Source: Ziziphus jujuba (taxonomy: Eukaryota; Streptophyta; Magnoliopsida; Rosales; Rhamnaceae). From it: a DNA stretch of 64,000 nucleotides. The stretch is taken from assembly GCF_031755915.1 (NCBI RefSeq), contig NC_083379.1, positions 18,559,501-18,623,500 of the forward strand, in the 5' to 3' direction. The position numbers and the translations under genes were made by a program. Below are positions 1 through 12,650 of this stretch, one piece after another (positions within the stretch are counted from its first letter, which is position 1; every line of letters begins with the position of its first letter). Below the pieces are notes generated by a model. The model was not told the origin of the DNA. It worked only from the letters and a program-made list of their open reading frames with translations, and did not search any database.

Positions 1-880
1 AAGTTGGATGTGTTTACCACAGATGGAAGGCGACAAGCATAGACGGAGGCTTAACATAGAAGGAAAAAAACCAGACAAGATTCAAATATGGAACTATCGT
101 AGTTGTGGCAGGCATTACTCTGTTGCCATTGTGTATCAAATAGAATGTACACATTCTCTATGGAAAAGTTCCTTCAGCTCAAGCCAGAGTTAGATTTTAA
201 TTCTTGTGGCTAGGATTGTCATGGTTTGGGTTTTTGGGATGACAATAACCAATTTTTCTTTTTTTTTCCTGAAAATGAAAGGAGATTTCACTTAGCTTAA
301 GGTCATTAAAGCATTGTTCTAAATTATCTCCAGCATAAGCCATCAAACTGTGAACACTTTATGATTATTATCCTTTTGGCTTTCCAAAAAAACAAAATCA
401 ACTGGGAATATGGTCTCTCAGAAAGCAATAAACGTATATGGATATTCATAAGCAAGCATTTGCTAAGAACAGACTGCAAGTGGAATTCCATTTTCATACT
501 GCATAAAAAAGGAAATTCATATTTGAACAGGCCTGTTTGTAACTTCATATAACTAATACGGGGTCAATTTATATTCCAATATCGGACAACATTACCCTCT
601 AATTCCTAAACAAATCCATTATAAAGACCCATTTACAAGTAAACCATTGTCACCAATAATGAATCTTATTTAAAACCTAAGCAAAACAAAACTAACATAT
701 GCAAATGTCTAACATAGTTTCCTCAGCAACAAACTTCAAAGGACGAAATTATAAATAAGAACGAGAACAAGTGATAGACCTTGCGAGTACAGCGTCAATC
801 AGATGTGGTCCTTTCGACAGGGAACTTATCACTATCAACATTCAGCCAATGCTTGTCATCGCAACCATGAAGCAATGTTG
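1..880. other. Intergenic; possible 3' end of an upstream gene
   Basis: No gene can be supported here. In frame 1 of the plus strand the first 13 codons (KLDVFTTDGRRQA) are open and then hit TAG at positions 40-42. The following few hundred bases resemble a 3' untranslated region, so the tail of a gene lying to the left is possible, but I do not recognise the peptide. The rest is ordinary non-coding DNA. Short open stretches on both strands at 760-930 were considered and not accepted. Confidence 0.2.
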
Positions 881-889
881 GTCGCCGGC

Positions 890-1135
890 CCTATCGACGA
901 CCCAGATCTCAAAACGGCACCGTTTGGTATAACATGGGGCTTTTGGAAGGGAGTTTGGGGTTAGCAATGAAGCGGACCGGGAGAGAGTTGGGCATAGGAC
1001 CAGATTTAGTTTGGGCCTAAAAATTCTTCTTCACACTGGATGAAAAGCCCAAATGTAGTTTTGTGATCAAAAGGGCTAGAATGCAAGTGAATAATTTGAA
1101 GAAGGCCCATCATTATGGGCTTATTTTGACCATGT
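890..1135. promoter_or_regulatory. Promoter-like stretch with site II words
   Basis: This short GC-richer stretch carries an imperfect palindrome AAACGGCACCGTTT (912-925). It also has several TGGGCC/GCCCA-type words: TTGGGCCTAA near 1011-1020, AAGCCCAAAT near 1045, AAGGCCCATC near 1102 and ATGGGCTT near 1115. Clusters of such site II elements, bound by TCP factors, are typical of plant housekeeping promoters. No coding exon could be tied to it on either side. It may be the promoter of a minus-strand gene whose first exon is non-coding, or a leftover promoter. Confidence 0.35.
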
Positions 1136-4100
1136 GAACTTGCTTATTTTTTATAATATTTGCAACCGAACGGACGTTGTATCACTAATTGATTAAAAAT
1201 GAAAACACAAAAAATGAGACGGTAGATCCGAACATGCTAGTCTACTTCATTTTATATACTCAATAGATTGCAAGTCCTTATTCACCAAAAAATAGATTGC
1301 AAGTCCTATCAAATCCATTTTATGTAAGTGTTTAGCAAGTTACTATAATTGACTTTATAACATACAACTTGTCAAAAAATAAAATTATAATGTAGAAAGA
1401 AAGGAAAGAGACATGCTAAACACGGTTATTTTCATTGCTTTATGTCAATTACTTCTTTATTTTAGTGATAAATTTCTATGGAGGAAATGCAAGGGAAGCA
1501 ACTCAGTGTAGAAAGAGTTTGGACTTTTGTTGACTGTAACTAGCTGGACTCAATGACTCTAATCCCGCTTGTTGCCTGCTTTTGCATTGGATTAAATTAG
1601 TCCATTGCAAGTCATTCCCAATCCTTTTATTCTCTACCATTGACTTCAACCATTGGCTTCTAATCGAAATCATATTTAAACCAAATAATTCTTGATTAAT
1701 TATTAAGAATATAGCACACATTTAGGCATTGACTAATTGATGTATACTTAAATTGCCGAACGAGTACTTACAAGATTAGGTGCACATAACATCACCCGAA
1801 ACTAATGGAAACCCAATTGAAGAAAATCAAGAAAATGCCTAACTAGGATACGTCAACGATACAATAATTTTCTTTAAGATAATAAATTATATATGATGCC
1901 GAACCATGCAACACCAGCATAAAATAACAATCTCTTCTATAATATTTACTTCAGCCGATCTTTTTATTCTATTAGCAGTTCAACAAAACTCGTTTATTTT
2001 AAAGAAAATGCATAGGATCTGGAAGAAGAAACGCAAGCCAACAGGGAGACAAAAACAAGCTAAATCTTGTATATACATGCATTGTCTTTCTTTGATGGAT
2101 TATTATATATTTATATTTCTTTCTGGAAAAGTTTGCCAAGATTTCGGGCAGTTATATAGTAACCATTTCTTTATTTAATTAATGTCAGATCCTTCCAATG
2201 CATTTATATCGTGTTTTCTGGTTGATTTTTTTTTTCTTTTTTTTTTTTTTTAATTTTTTGGCACAAAAATTGAAGCTTCCACTGAATTCACACAGGGAGC
2301 AGTTTAACTTTCCTCTGTGGACTTTTTGGAATTCAGTTCTTGGACGGAAGCAGTATTGACCCTAATAAGATAAAGGAGTTTATCTCTTAAAATTCTTTGA
2401 CTTAAACTGGTAAATATAATACATGACAACTGACAAGATTATATATTATTTAATGGTGTTTCCCATGCTTAATTGTCATGGAGCCCACAGCTACAGTACA
2501 TAAACTATTATACGTGATTCATCTTGATATTTGGTCCATATTTGGTTGCTTTATCATATAGGGCAAGTAACTTAACCAGCCAACTCCATCACTATCTGCT
2601 CATAAACAACCTTTCTAATTCTCCGATCCCTTGGAGATGGATTTCGCAATGACCACTTGTTGAAGATAATATATATAAATATAATGGTAATTTATCTTTT
2701 ATTAGCCCAAACTTTTCGAAAGAGTGCTAAATCAATGTGGTAGACTGCTAACCATATAACCGAGTTGTTAAATTTTGTTAAAATAATAAAAATATAATGA
2801 TAATTCATCTTACTTAATCTTTTGGAAAAAATAGTAATTTAGCTTATCGGTATTTTAACTCTCAAATTTTGGGTTTGGAGGAGAAAAAGAAAAAACTACC
2901 TTTCTATGGCAGCTTAGAGAAGTACAGGAAGGATATGAGAGTAAGATAGACAAACAAGGCTAGCTTCTTTCTTGCTGGGCAATCAGAGAGCATTCTAATC
3001 AGATAGAGCTTTGCTATCATTTATCACATGTTCATGCCCCTTTGTGGTGAAGTATTTTATTAACGTCCTTTCCATAAAGCTATACTTGAGGAGGAAGTGA
3101 TCATCTGAGATAAGGGACAAAAAAGATAAAGGGAAAAAAAAAAGGTTATGCGAGTAGGAAAAAAAGAATGGTTTCTGTAAAGCAATTATGAAATTGGAGA
3201 AAGAAACAGGAGTAGGTCCAACACATCTCTCAACTCCAATTTCACCATCATGAAAACCTAAATATATATACTTCCTAATATTACTCTCTTTGTCCATGAA
3301 CTGATCAAACAAAGTCCTATGATCAATTACAAAAAAATTGACCCTTCGTCTCATACGTGGGACATTTGCCAAGGGGACCCACATTTTAATAACCATTAAG
3401 GAAATATTTGGCATTTGGCATCAATGGTTAATTTTTACAAGCCTTAATTCTTTTTAATTTTTTTGGCAATAGGCCCTAATTCTTTTTAATTTCCAGTTGC
3501 AAACCAAGAAAATTAAATACGTCCAAAATAGAGACATCAAGGGGCAGCAAATCCGGTGTAAAAATATGGTTTTAGCTTTGAGTAGGAGGTCATTGAAGCT
3601 GTCAGAAAAGCATTAATTTAGAGTTTGTGATGTCGGAGTATTGTTGAACATAAAGATGGGTCGATAATGAATCCCGAATCATCTTTTCCAAAGAAGGCTC
3701 AACAAATATCTGTAAGGTCAAAATTTACTCCACCAATGGGCTTTTAAACCTAATTTTGGATGATTGATAGGATTTAGTTGCACCCCTTTCATCAGTTGCG
3801 ATATATAAAAAAAAATGGCTGTAACTTTAACCACTCATGCATCAATTGCTATATGAGCTTGAATGTCCAGAAAAAGGTGACAATTCTTTCTAGGTGAGAA
3901 AGAATAATGCAAAAACATTATGAAATACAAGGGTAGGCGTGTGTTAGATTCCGAATCAATTTTTTCTGAAATTGAAATTTGTAAGGTCAGCCTATTTAAC
4001 TATCAAAATTTACCCCTTCTATTATAAATAGTTGCATCACTCCACATCAATTAGGTTGGAAATACATAAACATATATATACAAGATTCTTATCCAACCAA

Positions 4101-5919
4101 CGTAATAATATGAAATGAGTGAATTTTTTTTTTTTTTTTAAATTATAGGATTCGATTTTTTTAAAATTTTATAGATTGACTTTTGGGAGAATGTTAATTG
4201 ATTATGATATGCATTTGTTTAGGGTGTGGGAAAACCTAGGGTACATATATAATTATCTGAACATATAAAAAGTAATCAAAGCCGAAACCCCGATTCAAAT
4301 GCTTTCACATATGACAACATATGTAAAATTACGCATCCTAATCGCAGACCAAGTTGAAAGATAGTGAGGGATTTGCGTGAAGAGCCTGAGACAGGGAGTG
4401 ACCCATACCTCAATCAATGTCCTAAACCAATCTTTTTGATAATCTTTTTTTTTTTTTTTCATTTAATTTTTTTTTAAAAAAAAGAGGTGTTTTGTGTATA
4501 AAATGTGGGGTCCAAAGAGATCAAAGAGGAATGTTTTCATCAACACGGGTCAATTATCCATGTCAACCCCACTAAGGGGAAGACCAATTTTGGTGACATT
4601 TCATTTAAGTCTGTGAAGTCAATGATTGATTACTTGTCATTCTTTGAAATTTAATTAGGAGCCTCCTCTTTGGTGGAAATGCATTAGATTAAAATTTTCA
4701 AATCTCTCTAAGTCAATCTCTAGAGAAAAATGAGAACAGAAGAGAAAGAACTCGAATTTAGAAAATTTATTAATTTTAGGTGAAGGGAGAAAAAGAGGGA
4801 GATGATCTAGAGAAAAGAGTAGGTGAAGAATACAAAGGTTAATCAGAAATAGAACTAGCAATAAATATTTTGGATTATTTAGACACTAAATGATTACCAA
4901 TAGATCGCTATACCTACCAGAAGTTATAGGACGGCACTAAAGAGAGTTTGGAGCTTTAATTTCTATGCAATCATCTTTTCCCGCTGAGCATGCCGCATTC
5001 ACACTTCATTAAGATATGTTTTGCTCAATTTCATATATAGACAAAATGCCAATCATTAAACAATATACAATATACATCTTTGGATCTCCCCGTTAAAGTA
5101 ATCACTAGCTATTGTTGTCTTATTTTTTTTTCTGTAATGATTTTAGTTGAATAATATTAATATAATATATATATATATATATTTTTTTTTGATAAATAAT
5201 ATAAATAGTTTAGTGATTTAAAATACACACACATATGGCTTATTTGAAACCGATATATAAATAAGAAGAAGTTAAATAAATTATAAGATGGCAAACCCTT
5301 CAACGAGGAGGTGGTTCGATTAATAGCTTATATCTAATATACCATTGTTTTTCCATTCTCAAATCTTGATTCTTGACACCCAAAATGCATATAGATAATT
5401 CCAATAACCAATCTATCATGTTTAAATTTTCCTCATAAATTTTGTCTCTATGAAACTATAATGTAAGAATCGAATTTTGTGTGCTGAAAAAGGAAAAGCA
5501 AAAGTAAAAGCAAATTTTGACTTGTAATTTAATACAAATAAGACATTAATTATATATTTTTCTCTAATGATAGCATTATGCCCGTAATAAAAAGCCATCC
5601 TTGTTTTATAAGCATCTTCGTGACACACACCTACCCAACACATATATACAATTCTTAATTCCCACCCAATTACTCAAAACGTATACTTTTTGGTTTGAAT
5701 CCCTTTGAACATATATGAAAAAGAAAAAACAAGTATGATAATGGGCGGCTCATATATATGGTTCGTTTTCTTCTTCTTTGAGGGTTGACAAAATTGCAAG
5801 GAAGCCCACGTTGGTTTCAAAAAACACATGGACCATTTTCCCTTTTGAAATTTGAGTTTGTATAACTTATTATTTTGAAAAAATAAAAAGAGACTCAAAC
5901 CCACTTGGTCAACCCGTGG
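1136..5919. other. Intergenic AT-rich DNA
   Basis: About 4.8 kb without a supportable gene. Open frames here are short, at most 139 codons (2995-3414, minus). They are rich in Phe, Leu, Ser and Ile runs from poly(A/T) tracts and match no family I know. Homopolymer tracts occur near 2227-2251, 4127-4140 and 4446-4460, and a TA run near 5166-5181. No transposon protein motif was seen. Confidence 0.5.
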
Positions 5920-6190
5920 CCACAAACACACGCACGCTCAAAACCATTTTCTTTTCCTCTCTTTCTCACTTCTCCTTTCTTCCATTTTGTTATTTTCTTG
6001 TTCATATTGTTTTCATGGGGTCTTTAATTGGGCATGTGTCCTCTCTCATTGCTCTCATCTTCGCCACGTGATCCCCTGAAACTATGCCTAGGCTCACCTT
6101 GCTTGTGGGTCCATCCCTGTGTCACACGTGTCCATTTCTTGTCACTGTGTAAACCTCAGCATTACCTCATACCTGACGTTATAAATATAT
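5920..6190 (+). promoter_or_regulatory. Pyrimidine-rich island with two G-boxes
   Basis: A GC-richer island in AT-rich surroundings. It holds a long C/T-rich stretch (about 5950-6010) and two perfect G-box cores CACGTG, at 6065-6070 (GCCACGTGAT) and 6125-6130 (CACACGTGTC). The second has the flanks of an ABA-responsive element. Pyrimidine-rich DNA next to G-boxes is common in plant promoters and 5' leaders. No downstream coding exon was found, so this may be a distal control region or a promoter without a surviving gene. Confidence 0.3.
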
Positions 6191-6568
6191 ACATAAATAT
6201 TTATTCCTAAATCCGTTATCTGTTGAACCTATAACATGGTATTATTATTTATATTTAAAAAAAAAAAGGAAAAGAAAAAGGTATATTTTGAAAACAGTGA
6301 TTAACAATTTCATATGAATGCAATGTACACAAGATTTGGTAAGTTCATCACAAAGATCACAGACACAATGCACGTATAATCGTGTAAGTGTGACACGCTT
6401 GTGATTCATTAGCTTTTTAATTAAAATTGCTACTTTAATAGTATTCATAAAATTATTGCTTACTGTATATTCATTTTTTTGGGGAAAAAATTTCAGGTAT
6501 TACATTCTCCACCAAAACCAAGTTAACGGAAGCAAAATGTATCAAAACATGGTCGTTTAGGAGAAACA

Positions 6569-7321
6569 GTGAACTTTCAGTCTAACCGAACGTCTAGTCG
6601 CTTAAAGCGAAAAAGTAGAGTTTCAAGTATAAGAAAATGTAATTTACATAAGTCGGTGAATGCGAAAGGATATGGTAAAGAGTCAGAGGGCATGACATGG
6701 GGCATTAGGTCCAAAGTGGTCAATTTTTGTGAGGAAGGAACATTCTCAAACCAAAACAAGACAATCACAAAATCCAAAGGGTTGGATGGCAATCACCTAA
6801 TTTTCCTATTTTCATCAACGCCAATGAGAAAGCGACTCTGGCCGTCTCTTAATCTCATATGGCAAAGAGAGTCAATCTCTCTACCCACTTCACGCTCTTC
6901 TTCTAGAATCTCTCTTCCACGCGCCATTTTATTTAGTCAAAAATTTTATTTGTTGGTTGAATATGGACCGTCAATATTCACCCTCAAGACCTTCCCTCGA
7001 CGGTGTTGCCTAGGTGGCTGTGGAAACACGCCAAGAATTGATTTGGTCAACGGAATTGACGGCTGGGATTGGAAGAAAGGTGAAGGAGATGCGTACGTGC
7101 ATTCCACGCCGATTGATTTGAGGAGGGGGGTTTTAAGAGCTTTTCCCTCCCCGATTGACTATCGTATGAGCCTGCTTGGAGAGGACCCACGTGTCGAGCA
7201 CGCGAACGCGTCCTTTGGGCCCCACGTTGACTCATACATTTTTCTTGCCAAGGTCATAAGCATGACGTCAAATCCTTCCCTGCTGATGCCAATCCCTTAC
7301 TCCTTTGTTTCGCCGAATTAG
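6569..7321 (+). other. 250-codon open frame in a stress-promoter-like island
   Basis: This is the longest uninterrupted open frame of the window (250 codons), but I recognise no domain or family in it. The opposite strand is also partly open, as expected when local GC content rises. The stretch is packed with regulatory words: an HSE-like TTCTAGAA (6901-6908), several W-box-type TTGAC cores, a G-box CACGTG (7188-7193), CACGTT (7223-7228) and a perfect CRE-like TGACGTCA (7263-7270). A distal promoter or conserved non-coding element is more likely than a protein gene. A lineage-specific short protein or a long non-coding RNA cannot be excluded. Confidence 0.25.
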
Positions 7322-9060
7322 AGAGATTATTACGAATACTTTTGGGAAGAACCGAAACAAAGTATACCTTCTACAAAATATATTATATATTTAAATATAT
7401 AATTTTGGTATAACGAGTTTCAAATTTAACTTATATTGGATATGATCAAAAATAAAAAAAATTTATTTTCAAATTCAAAAAATTTGACCATGTACACCAT
7501 AAAAAGATATACAAATTTACCATAAAAAAGTATATAAATATAAACAACGGATGGATAATAATATGATACAATATATCATTCATAAAATTATGAATGATTA
7601 TTAAATATCAATTTTCATATTTTATTTTGATATTGCGTGTGATTATAAATGTTAGACTTATATTATACATAATTATTGACTGTTGTAGACATACAAATAT
7701 AAGTTTTTCTCCGTTTTCAATGCATTCATGTACACCTCATAAAATAAAAAGTCAAGGCAAATTATCAGTATATAAAATAAAAAGGGTATTTTTAAAGTGG
7801 TGATAAATAAAAATTGTTTGCATGAAGATATATTTATATGTATAACATAATATTTAATTTGAATAGATGCATCAATATATCTTGAACTGTATAATATGTC
7901 CAGTAACAGTTTCCAATCTTCAAATATTTTGACAATAAATGAATAAATTAGTTTGAACCATTTATGAGCGCAAAGAGTACATAAGAGGTTAGTGACTTTT
8001 TTGTTTTTTTTTTTTTTGGTTAGAGAGAGAGAGAGAGGGGTTAGAATCTTCATTGATGAAACACAGATGTTATATCTTTTGTTGAAAAATTAGAGGCCAA
8101 GGGGCAAACTATTTTAACAGACAAAGTAAAAGCATATTTAGCTAAACTATAAGCTGCACAATAAAAATTCAAAAAGCTAGCTAAAATGCAAATTCATGAA
8201 AAATTAAAAGAGATATGGTGTAGAAAACCCAAAATAAAATGAAAGTGGACCATAGACATTTCAACAAAAATAATTGTGAAAATACAGATGTATAAACTAG
8301 AATATATGACCGATGTACAGTCAATATTAGGTGGTGGTCCATATATATATATATATTACCTTGTAATGAACAGACAGAAAAGAGAAGAGAAAATCAATTA
8401 CAACTGGTGTGTTTTAAATATACACAACTTTATATGATTAATACGCTTAACCAAATTTATTCCACACGTGGATCGCAGACAAAATTTATATAGATTGAAT
8501 CTAGCAAATACGAAAGTACGACCAGGAGTCGAAGTATCATTTTCGATTGAGCTCAGCTGTGTAATTTTGATTAAAAAAAAAAAAAATCTTGCATAATTAT
8601 ATATGAACTACAGAAATAATGGATATGACCTAACTTACCTTTTTATTTTTTGTTTTTGCTTAAAAAGGTCAACGGAATTCTTGTTTATGAGCTATTTAAT
8701 TTCTCTGAATTGGAAAAAGAAATTAATAATAATAACAATAATAATAATAATAAGGAATTTGCATCAGAATGTTGTGTGGCTTTTTATACGGCAGCATCTT
8801 GCACTCAGCTATCTACTTCAAATTAAAGGAAGGTTATTTCAAAATGGACCAGCAACAAGAATAATCAAGTTTACTGAAAAAAAAAAAAGGAAAATGAAAA
8901 AAAGGAATAAAATCAATGTGGTCCTATATATTAATCACAAATGAACAGACACTAAACATTCGGTTTATTATTATTAGTATTATTATTATTGGTGGTAGTA
9001 GTAGTAATGGTAGTAAACGTGGGGAGAAAAAAAAACTCCGGTCAATGTGCAATAAAATAT
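7322..9060. other. Intergenic AT-rich DNA
   Basis: No gene seen. The stretch contains a GA run near 8025-8038, a TA run near 8341-8356, a single G-box core CACGTG at 8465-8470 and an imperfect TAA-type microsatellite near 8726-8753. It ends at the left terminus of the MITE starting at 9061. Confidence 0.5.
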
Positions 9061-9456
9061 TTAGAGCATTTTCAATATAAATATGAATTATGAAAATAAA
9101 CATATTATATAAGCAATAAGTAATATGTACAATCATTATTAAAAAAAAAGTAATATGTACAATGTTTTGAATGAATTGTTCTGTAATGGCAATGGGTATC
9201 AAGTTGATATGGTCTAGAGACTATCAATGTAAATGTATATTTTATATGGTTCGTTAAATATTTTTACATTTCCTAAAAAACAATTTTTTATTAAAAATCC
9301 AATTTTTTTAAAAAAATTAATAAAATATATAATTAATTAACAGAATAATTTTTGTATACATTACTATTAAAGAATAATTTTATATTTGATTATGCATGTA
9401 CAACACATAGAAAGCAATTCACATTCACATTTGGTGATACTTTGGATATGCTCTAA
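9061..9456. mobile_element. MITE with TTAGAGCAT terminal inverted repeats
   Basis: The left end begins TTAGAGCATTTTCAA and the right end finishes ATGCTCTAA. The reverse complement of the right end, TTAGAGCATATCCAA, matches the left over about 15 bases with two mismatches. The roughly 396-bp interior is AT-rich with no open frame. Size, termini and lack of coding capacity fit a miniature inverted-repeat transposable element. The outer TTA/TAA may include a 3-bp target-site duplication as in Tourist/PIF-type MITEs, but this is inferred. Interior sequence recurs at 9530-9850 and 22790-23200, so the family is multicopy within the window. Confidence 0.6.
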
Positions 9457-9529
9457 GAAGAATCTCTAATTACTTCGTATATTATTAGATTTGTTTTACC
9501 ATATTAGAAAAATAAATTATTATTAAAAA

Positions 9530-9850
9530 TACTCTATCAATTTGATGTGGTAAGAAAAGAATAGTTAATTTTAAAATAATTCTCTACTTTTGAAAGTTCT
9601 ATTAGAATTTTCAAATGTTTTAAAAAATAATTTTTTTCTTAAAAACTCAATTATTTAAAAAATAAATAAATAAACTAATAAAATATATAACTATTTAATA
9701 ATTATAAATAGTTTTTTAAACTCATTACTATTGGAGAACAATTTTAAAATTGATTATGTATTAATGCTACATAGATTTAGAAAATGTAAATTTCTATACC
9801 ACATAATCAGTAATATACATTTGTTATTAGAGATTATCTTAGCTTTTACT
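9530..9850. repeat. Degenerate second copy of the MITE family
   Basis: This stretch repeats the interior of the 9061-9456 element: a run of A/T blocks, then AATAAAATATATAA, then an ATTACTATT segment, and then a GATTATG segment, in the same order. No clear terminal inverted repeats remain. It is best read as an older, truncated relative lying head-to-tail with the first. Confidence 0.4.
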
Positions 9851-9856
9851 ATTGAA

Positions 9857-11909
9857 CTATTCCAAAAAGATATGTTACTATGATTATTAAGTTTTGTAGG
9901 TACAAATATAATTCTCTACACTAGTAAAATCATTTTACAGCGATGAAAAATTAAAATTTAATTGCTCGAAATATCTTATGAGAGGCTATAGGCACAACAT
10001 AGTTGCAAACAAATTAAATTTACCAAATATTTTTAATAACAAAAACAAATTTTTGGTGTCGAAATGTAATTATTGTTGGAAAAAAAATTATATACTTTTT
10101 GTTTTGTGCAAGTGATATAAATTGACCTTGCTACATTTTTTAAAGCAATATTGATACATGATCGACTAGAATTGTCTTACGTTGACTATACAAATTTATT
10201 AAATTAATACTTTTTACCGCCAGACTTCATAAAACTAAATCATTTTCTTCAACCTTCTTGGTCAAAAATCCTCTTTAATAATTTAATTTCATTATTTCAA
10301 ATATGAATATATAATTTTGCTGTAACAATATTTTTACTAAGAGTATTCATTCAACTAAGCAATTAAAATGGTCAAGTAAATTTGATTCAGTTGGTAAACA
10401 TTCAAAGCATTAAGATAGAAAGAATTATTGTAACTGATAAAAAAAAAAAAAAACAAAACAAAACAAAAGAAAACATAACAAAAACTAAGCAATTAAAATG
10501 ACATATACAAACTGAATGGAAATTTTCTTCTTCTTTCAAAAATTTCCAATTATAAGTAGCAAATAAGCTTTTGGAGTCCTGTCAAGGAAAACAGGTAAGT
10601 TTTGTGCGGGGATCTTATTTATCTATTTGTATATGTATATATTACTTTGAATATTACAACTTGGAAAACGCATAAATTGAGTCTCCTAAGTGTTTTGTTA
10701 TGTGGAAGGTGATTCGGGAAAACATATATAAATTGTGTGAATCTACTTCCATATTACAGCAGAGTTTTAAAAACATATATATATAATATATATATATATA
10801 TATAGAGTTTTGCTTGGTCTTAACTATAAGAGCTTGTTTTATTGTATGCCACAAAGAATTGATATTCCACTTTATGCAAGTGGCTGATATATATATAGAA
10901 GCTGACGAGGAATGAAAAAGCCAAGTAATTAACTTATTGGAAATATATTTGATAATTAAAGTTAGTGACTAAGGCATGATTAATTATGTTAAAAACTGAC
11001 TAAAACATATAAAATTTGTCAATACATACTTGATTATTAGGAGCATACGATTCATGTTATGATTTCGAAGGTAAGAGAAAAACTGAATTTTTCTTTAAGT
11101 TTTTTTTTTTAGTCTGTGACATTAAATTATCGCTTTAAGATAAGGATTGAAACTACCAATTTTAATCAAGTCATACCCACCAAAGCATGGGTTAAAAGTG
11201 GTCTCAAGGTTTACTATTTATTATTTATTAATAATATTATATTTGTAAATTTTCCATGGTATTTGAACTGATTTTACAATATTAAGTTTTTTCTTAGCGA
11301 AACAAAGATTTTTTTTTTTTTTTTTTAAATTTTGAAGAATGTCATTTATAATAAGGTATTGGACTGAACATGACATAACAAGAAAGCATTATCCCTGGAT
11401 AGAGACATCTCTGTATGATCTGAGAGATTCAGTTAGGGTTAGGGATTTCAAAATTTTTAGTGATCTAGTCTTGTTTGGTTTCTGGTAAATTTTTGAGGGA
11501 AATTGTTTCATAATTAATAATATGAATGAGGAAATCAGTTTCTTCTCTTTTTTTTTTTTTTTCAATGTTTGACTAATAATAGAAAAATGCATGATTTAAA
11601 TGTAATTAACAAATTATAGGATCAAAAATAAGATTGTCATTGAATATAAGTAATATTAATTATTAATGAGAATTATACCTATTTTGACCAAACAATATTC
11701 CTCCTAACTTTCCCAAATAGTGAGAAACAAATTTCTTATGTACCCACATTTTATAGTTGCAAAAAATTATCCAAATCCTTTTTTTTTTTTTTTTTGAATA
11801 AAAATTATAGAAATCCTTGATATTGAACTTTTATAAAAAAATTTATATTCCCACTAACTATATCATAAATTCAATGGAACCTAAAGGGAAAATTAGGAAA
11901 ATAAAATAC

Positions 11910-11953
<44 letters not shown>

Positions 11954-12090
11954 GTAAAATATTTCCTATGAAAACTATCTCCTAATTTACAAAGGGCATG
12001 CAGTATGACTCATAAGAAATTGTATAAATGAGAATTTAATTAATGATTTTAAATTAAAACTTATAATTAAAAATGTGATAACTTTTAGCA
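9857..12090. other. Intergenic AT-rich DNA with microsatellites
   Basis: No gene seen. There are homopolymer tracts near 10441-10453, 11309-11326 and 11779-11797, a TA run near 10777-10801 and a compound TA/GA microsatellite (11909-11948). Open frames are short and driven by low complexity. Confidence 0.5.
11909..11948. repeat. Compound (TA)n(GA)n microsatellite
   Basis: A pure TA run of about 20 bases passes directly into a GA run of about 20 bases. Such compound loci are usually length-polymorphic. Confidence 0.9.
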
Positions 12091-12091
12091 C

Positions 12092-12650
12092 TTTTTTTTT
12101 TTTTTTTTTTAATAACAAGCATAATTCATTCCAAAAAATACAACAGCTTCGAAGGAGGAAAATTGCAAATCTAAGCTCAGACTAAGCCAATCAGAAGCCA
12201 AAACATCCAGGATATCCCTTGGAAGGGACTTAAAACAAAAGCTCTTTAGACCAAAATACAACTCTTCGTTCGGCGCTTTCTTGGCTACACGGTTTGCTAA
12301 ACCGTTAATCTCCCTAGAGTTCCAACACATTTTCTAGTTATTAATAGAAAATAAAGAATGAAGAAGAATAAAATCATATCTGGTTTCCCATCCTAAAGGG
12401 TCTTCAAGGCTTGTTATGTTCTCGATCACCAAGGCTAAATCAGATGAGCATTTGAGCTTGTCCCATTTCCGTATCTGACTCACTCGTCACCCATAAAACA
12501 ACTTTTAGTTTTGCTTTCAATGGAGAAGTACAATTGATACATTTTGAAGCTAGAAAGAGAAAATTTCCTCTCCAGTCCCTAACTGTAAAAGCAAGGCCAG
12601 CCTGGCCATTGGAGAAGGCATCACACTCTATATTGAAAGGTAATTTAAAC
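12092..12650 (-). pseudogene. Decayed RNase H domain (RVT_3 type) with poly(A) tail, LINE-like remnant
   Basis: Reading the minus strand from about 12649, one frame gives FKLPFNIECDAFSNGQAGLA, followed by VRDWRGNFL and SPLKAKL. After a frameshift, the domain continues through KCSSDLALVIENITS, a stop (about 12337), and SREINGLANRVAKKA to LPRDILDVLASDWLS. This order (first Asp, VRDWxG, SPLxAEL, xSDLALVI, NxLANRVAKKA) is that of plant RNase H domains at the C-termini of L1-type LINE polyproteins and related free-standing genes. The expected Glu of SPLxAE is Lys. A run of about 21 A on the minus strand follows (12092-12111 on plus as T), as expected for a LINE 3' end. The reverse transcriptase part is absent, consistent with 5' truncation. 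Frameshift and stop make it a pseudogene. Confidence 0.65.

Noticed and set aside
760..930. Minus-strand peptide GRRPTLLHGCDDKHWLNV resembling the HWL block of DAG/MORF organellar editing factors
   Set aside because: Only about 30 codons between stops, no transit peptide or following domain, and the rest of the family pattern is absent. The resemblance is too short to call.
2995..3414. 139-codon minus-strand open frame
   Set aside because: Low-complexity Phe/Leu/Ser runs from poly(A) tracts, no domain, no promoter or splice context.
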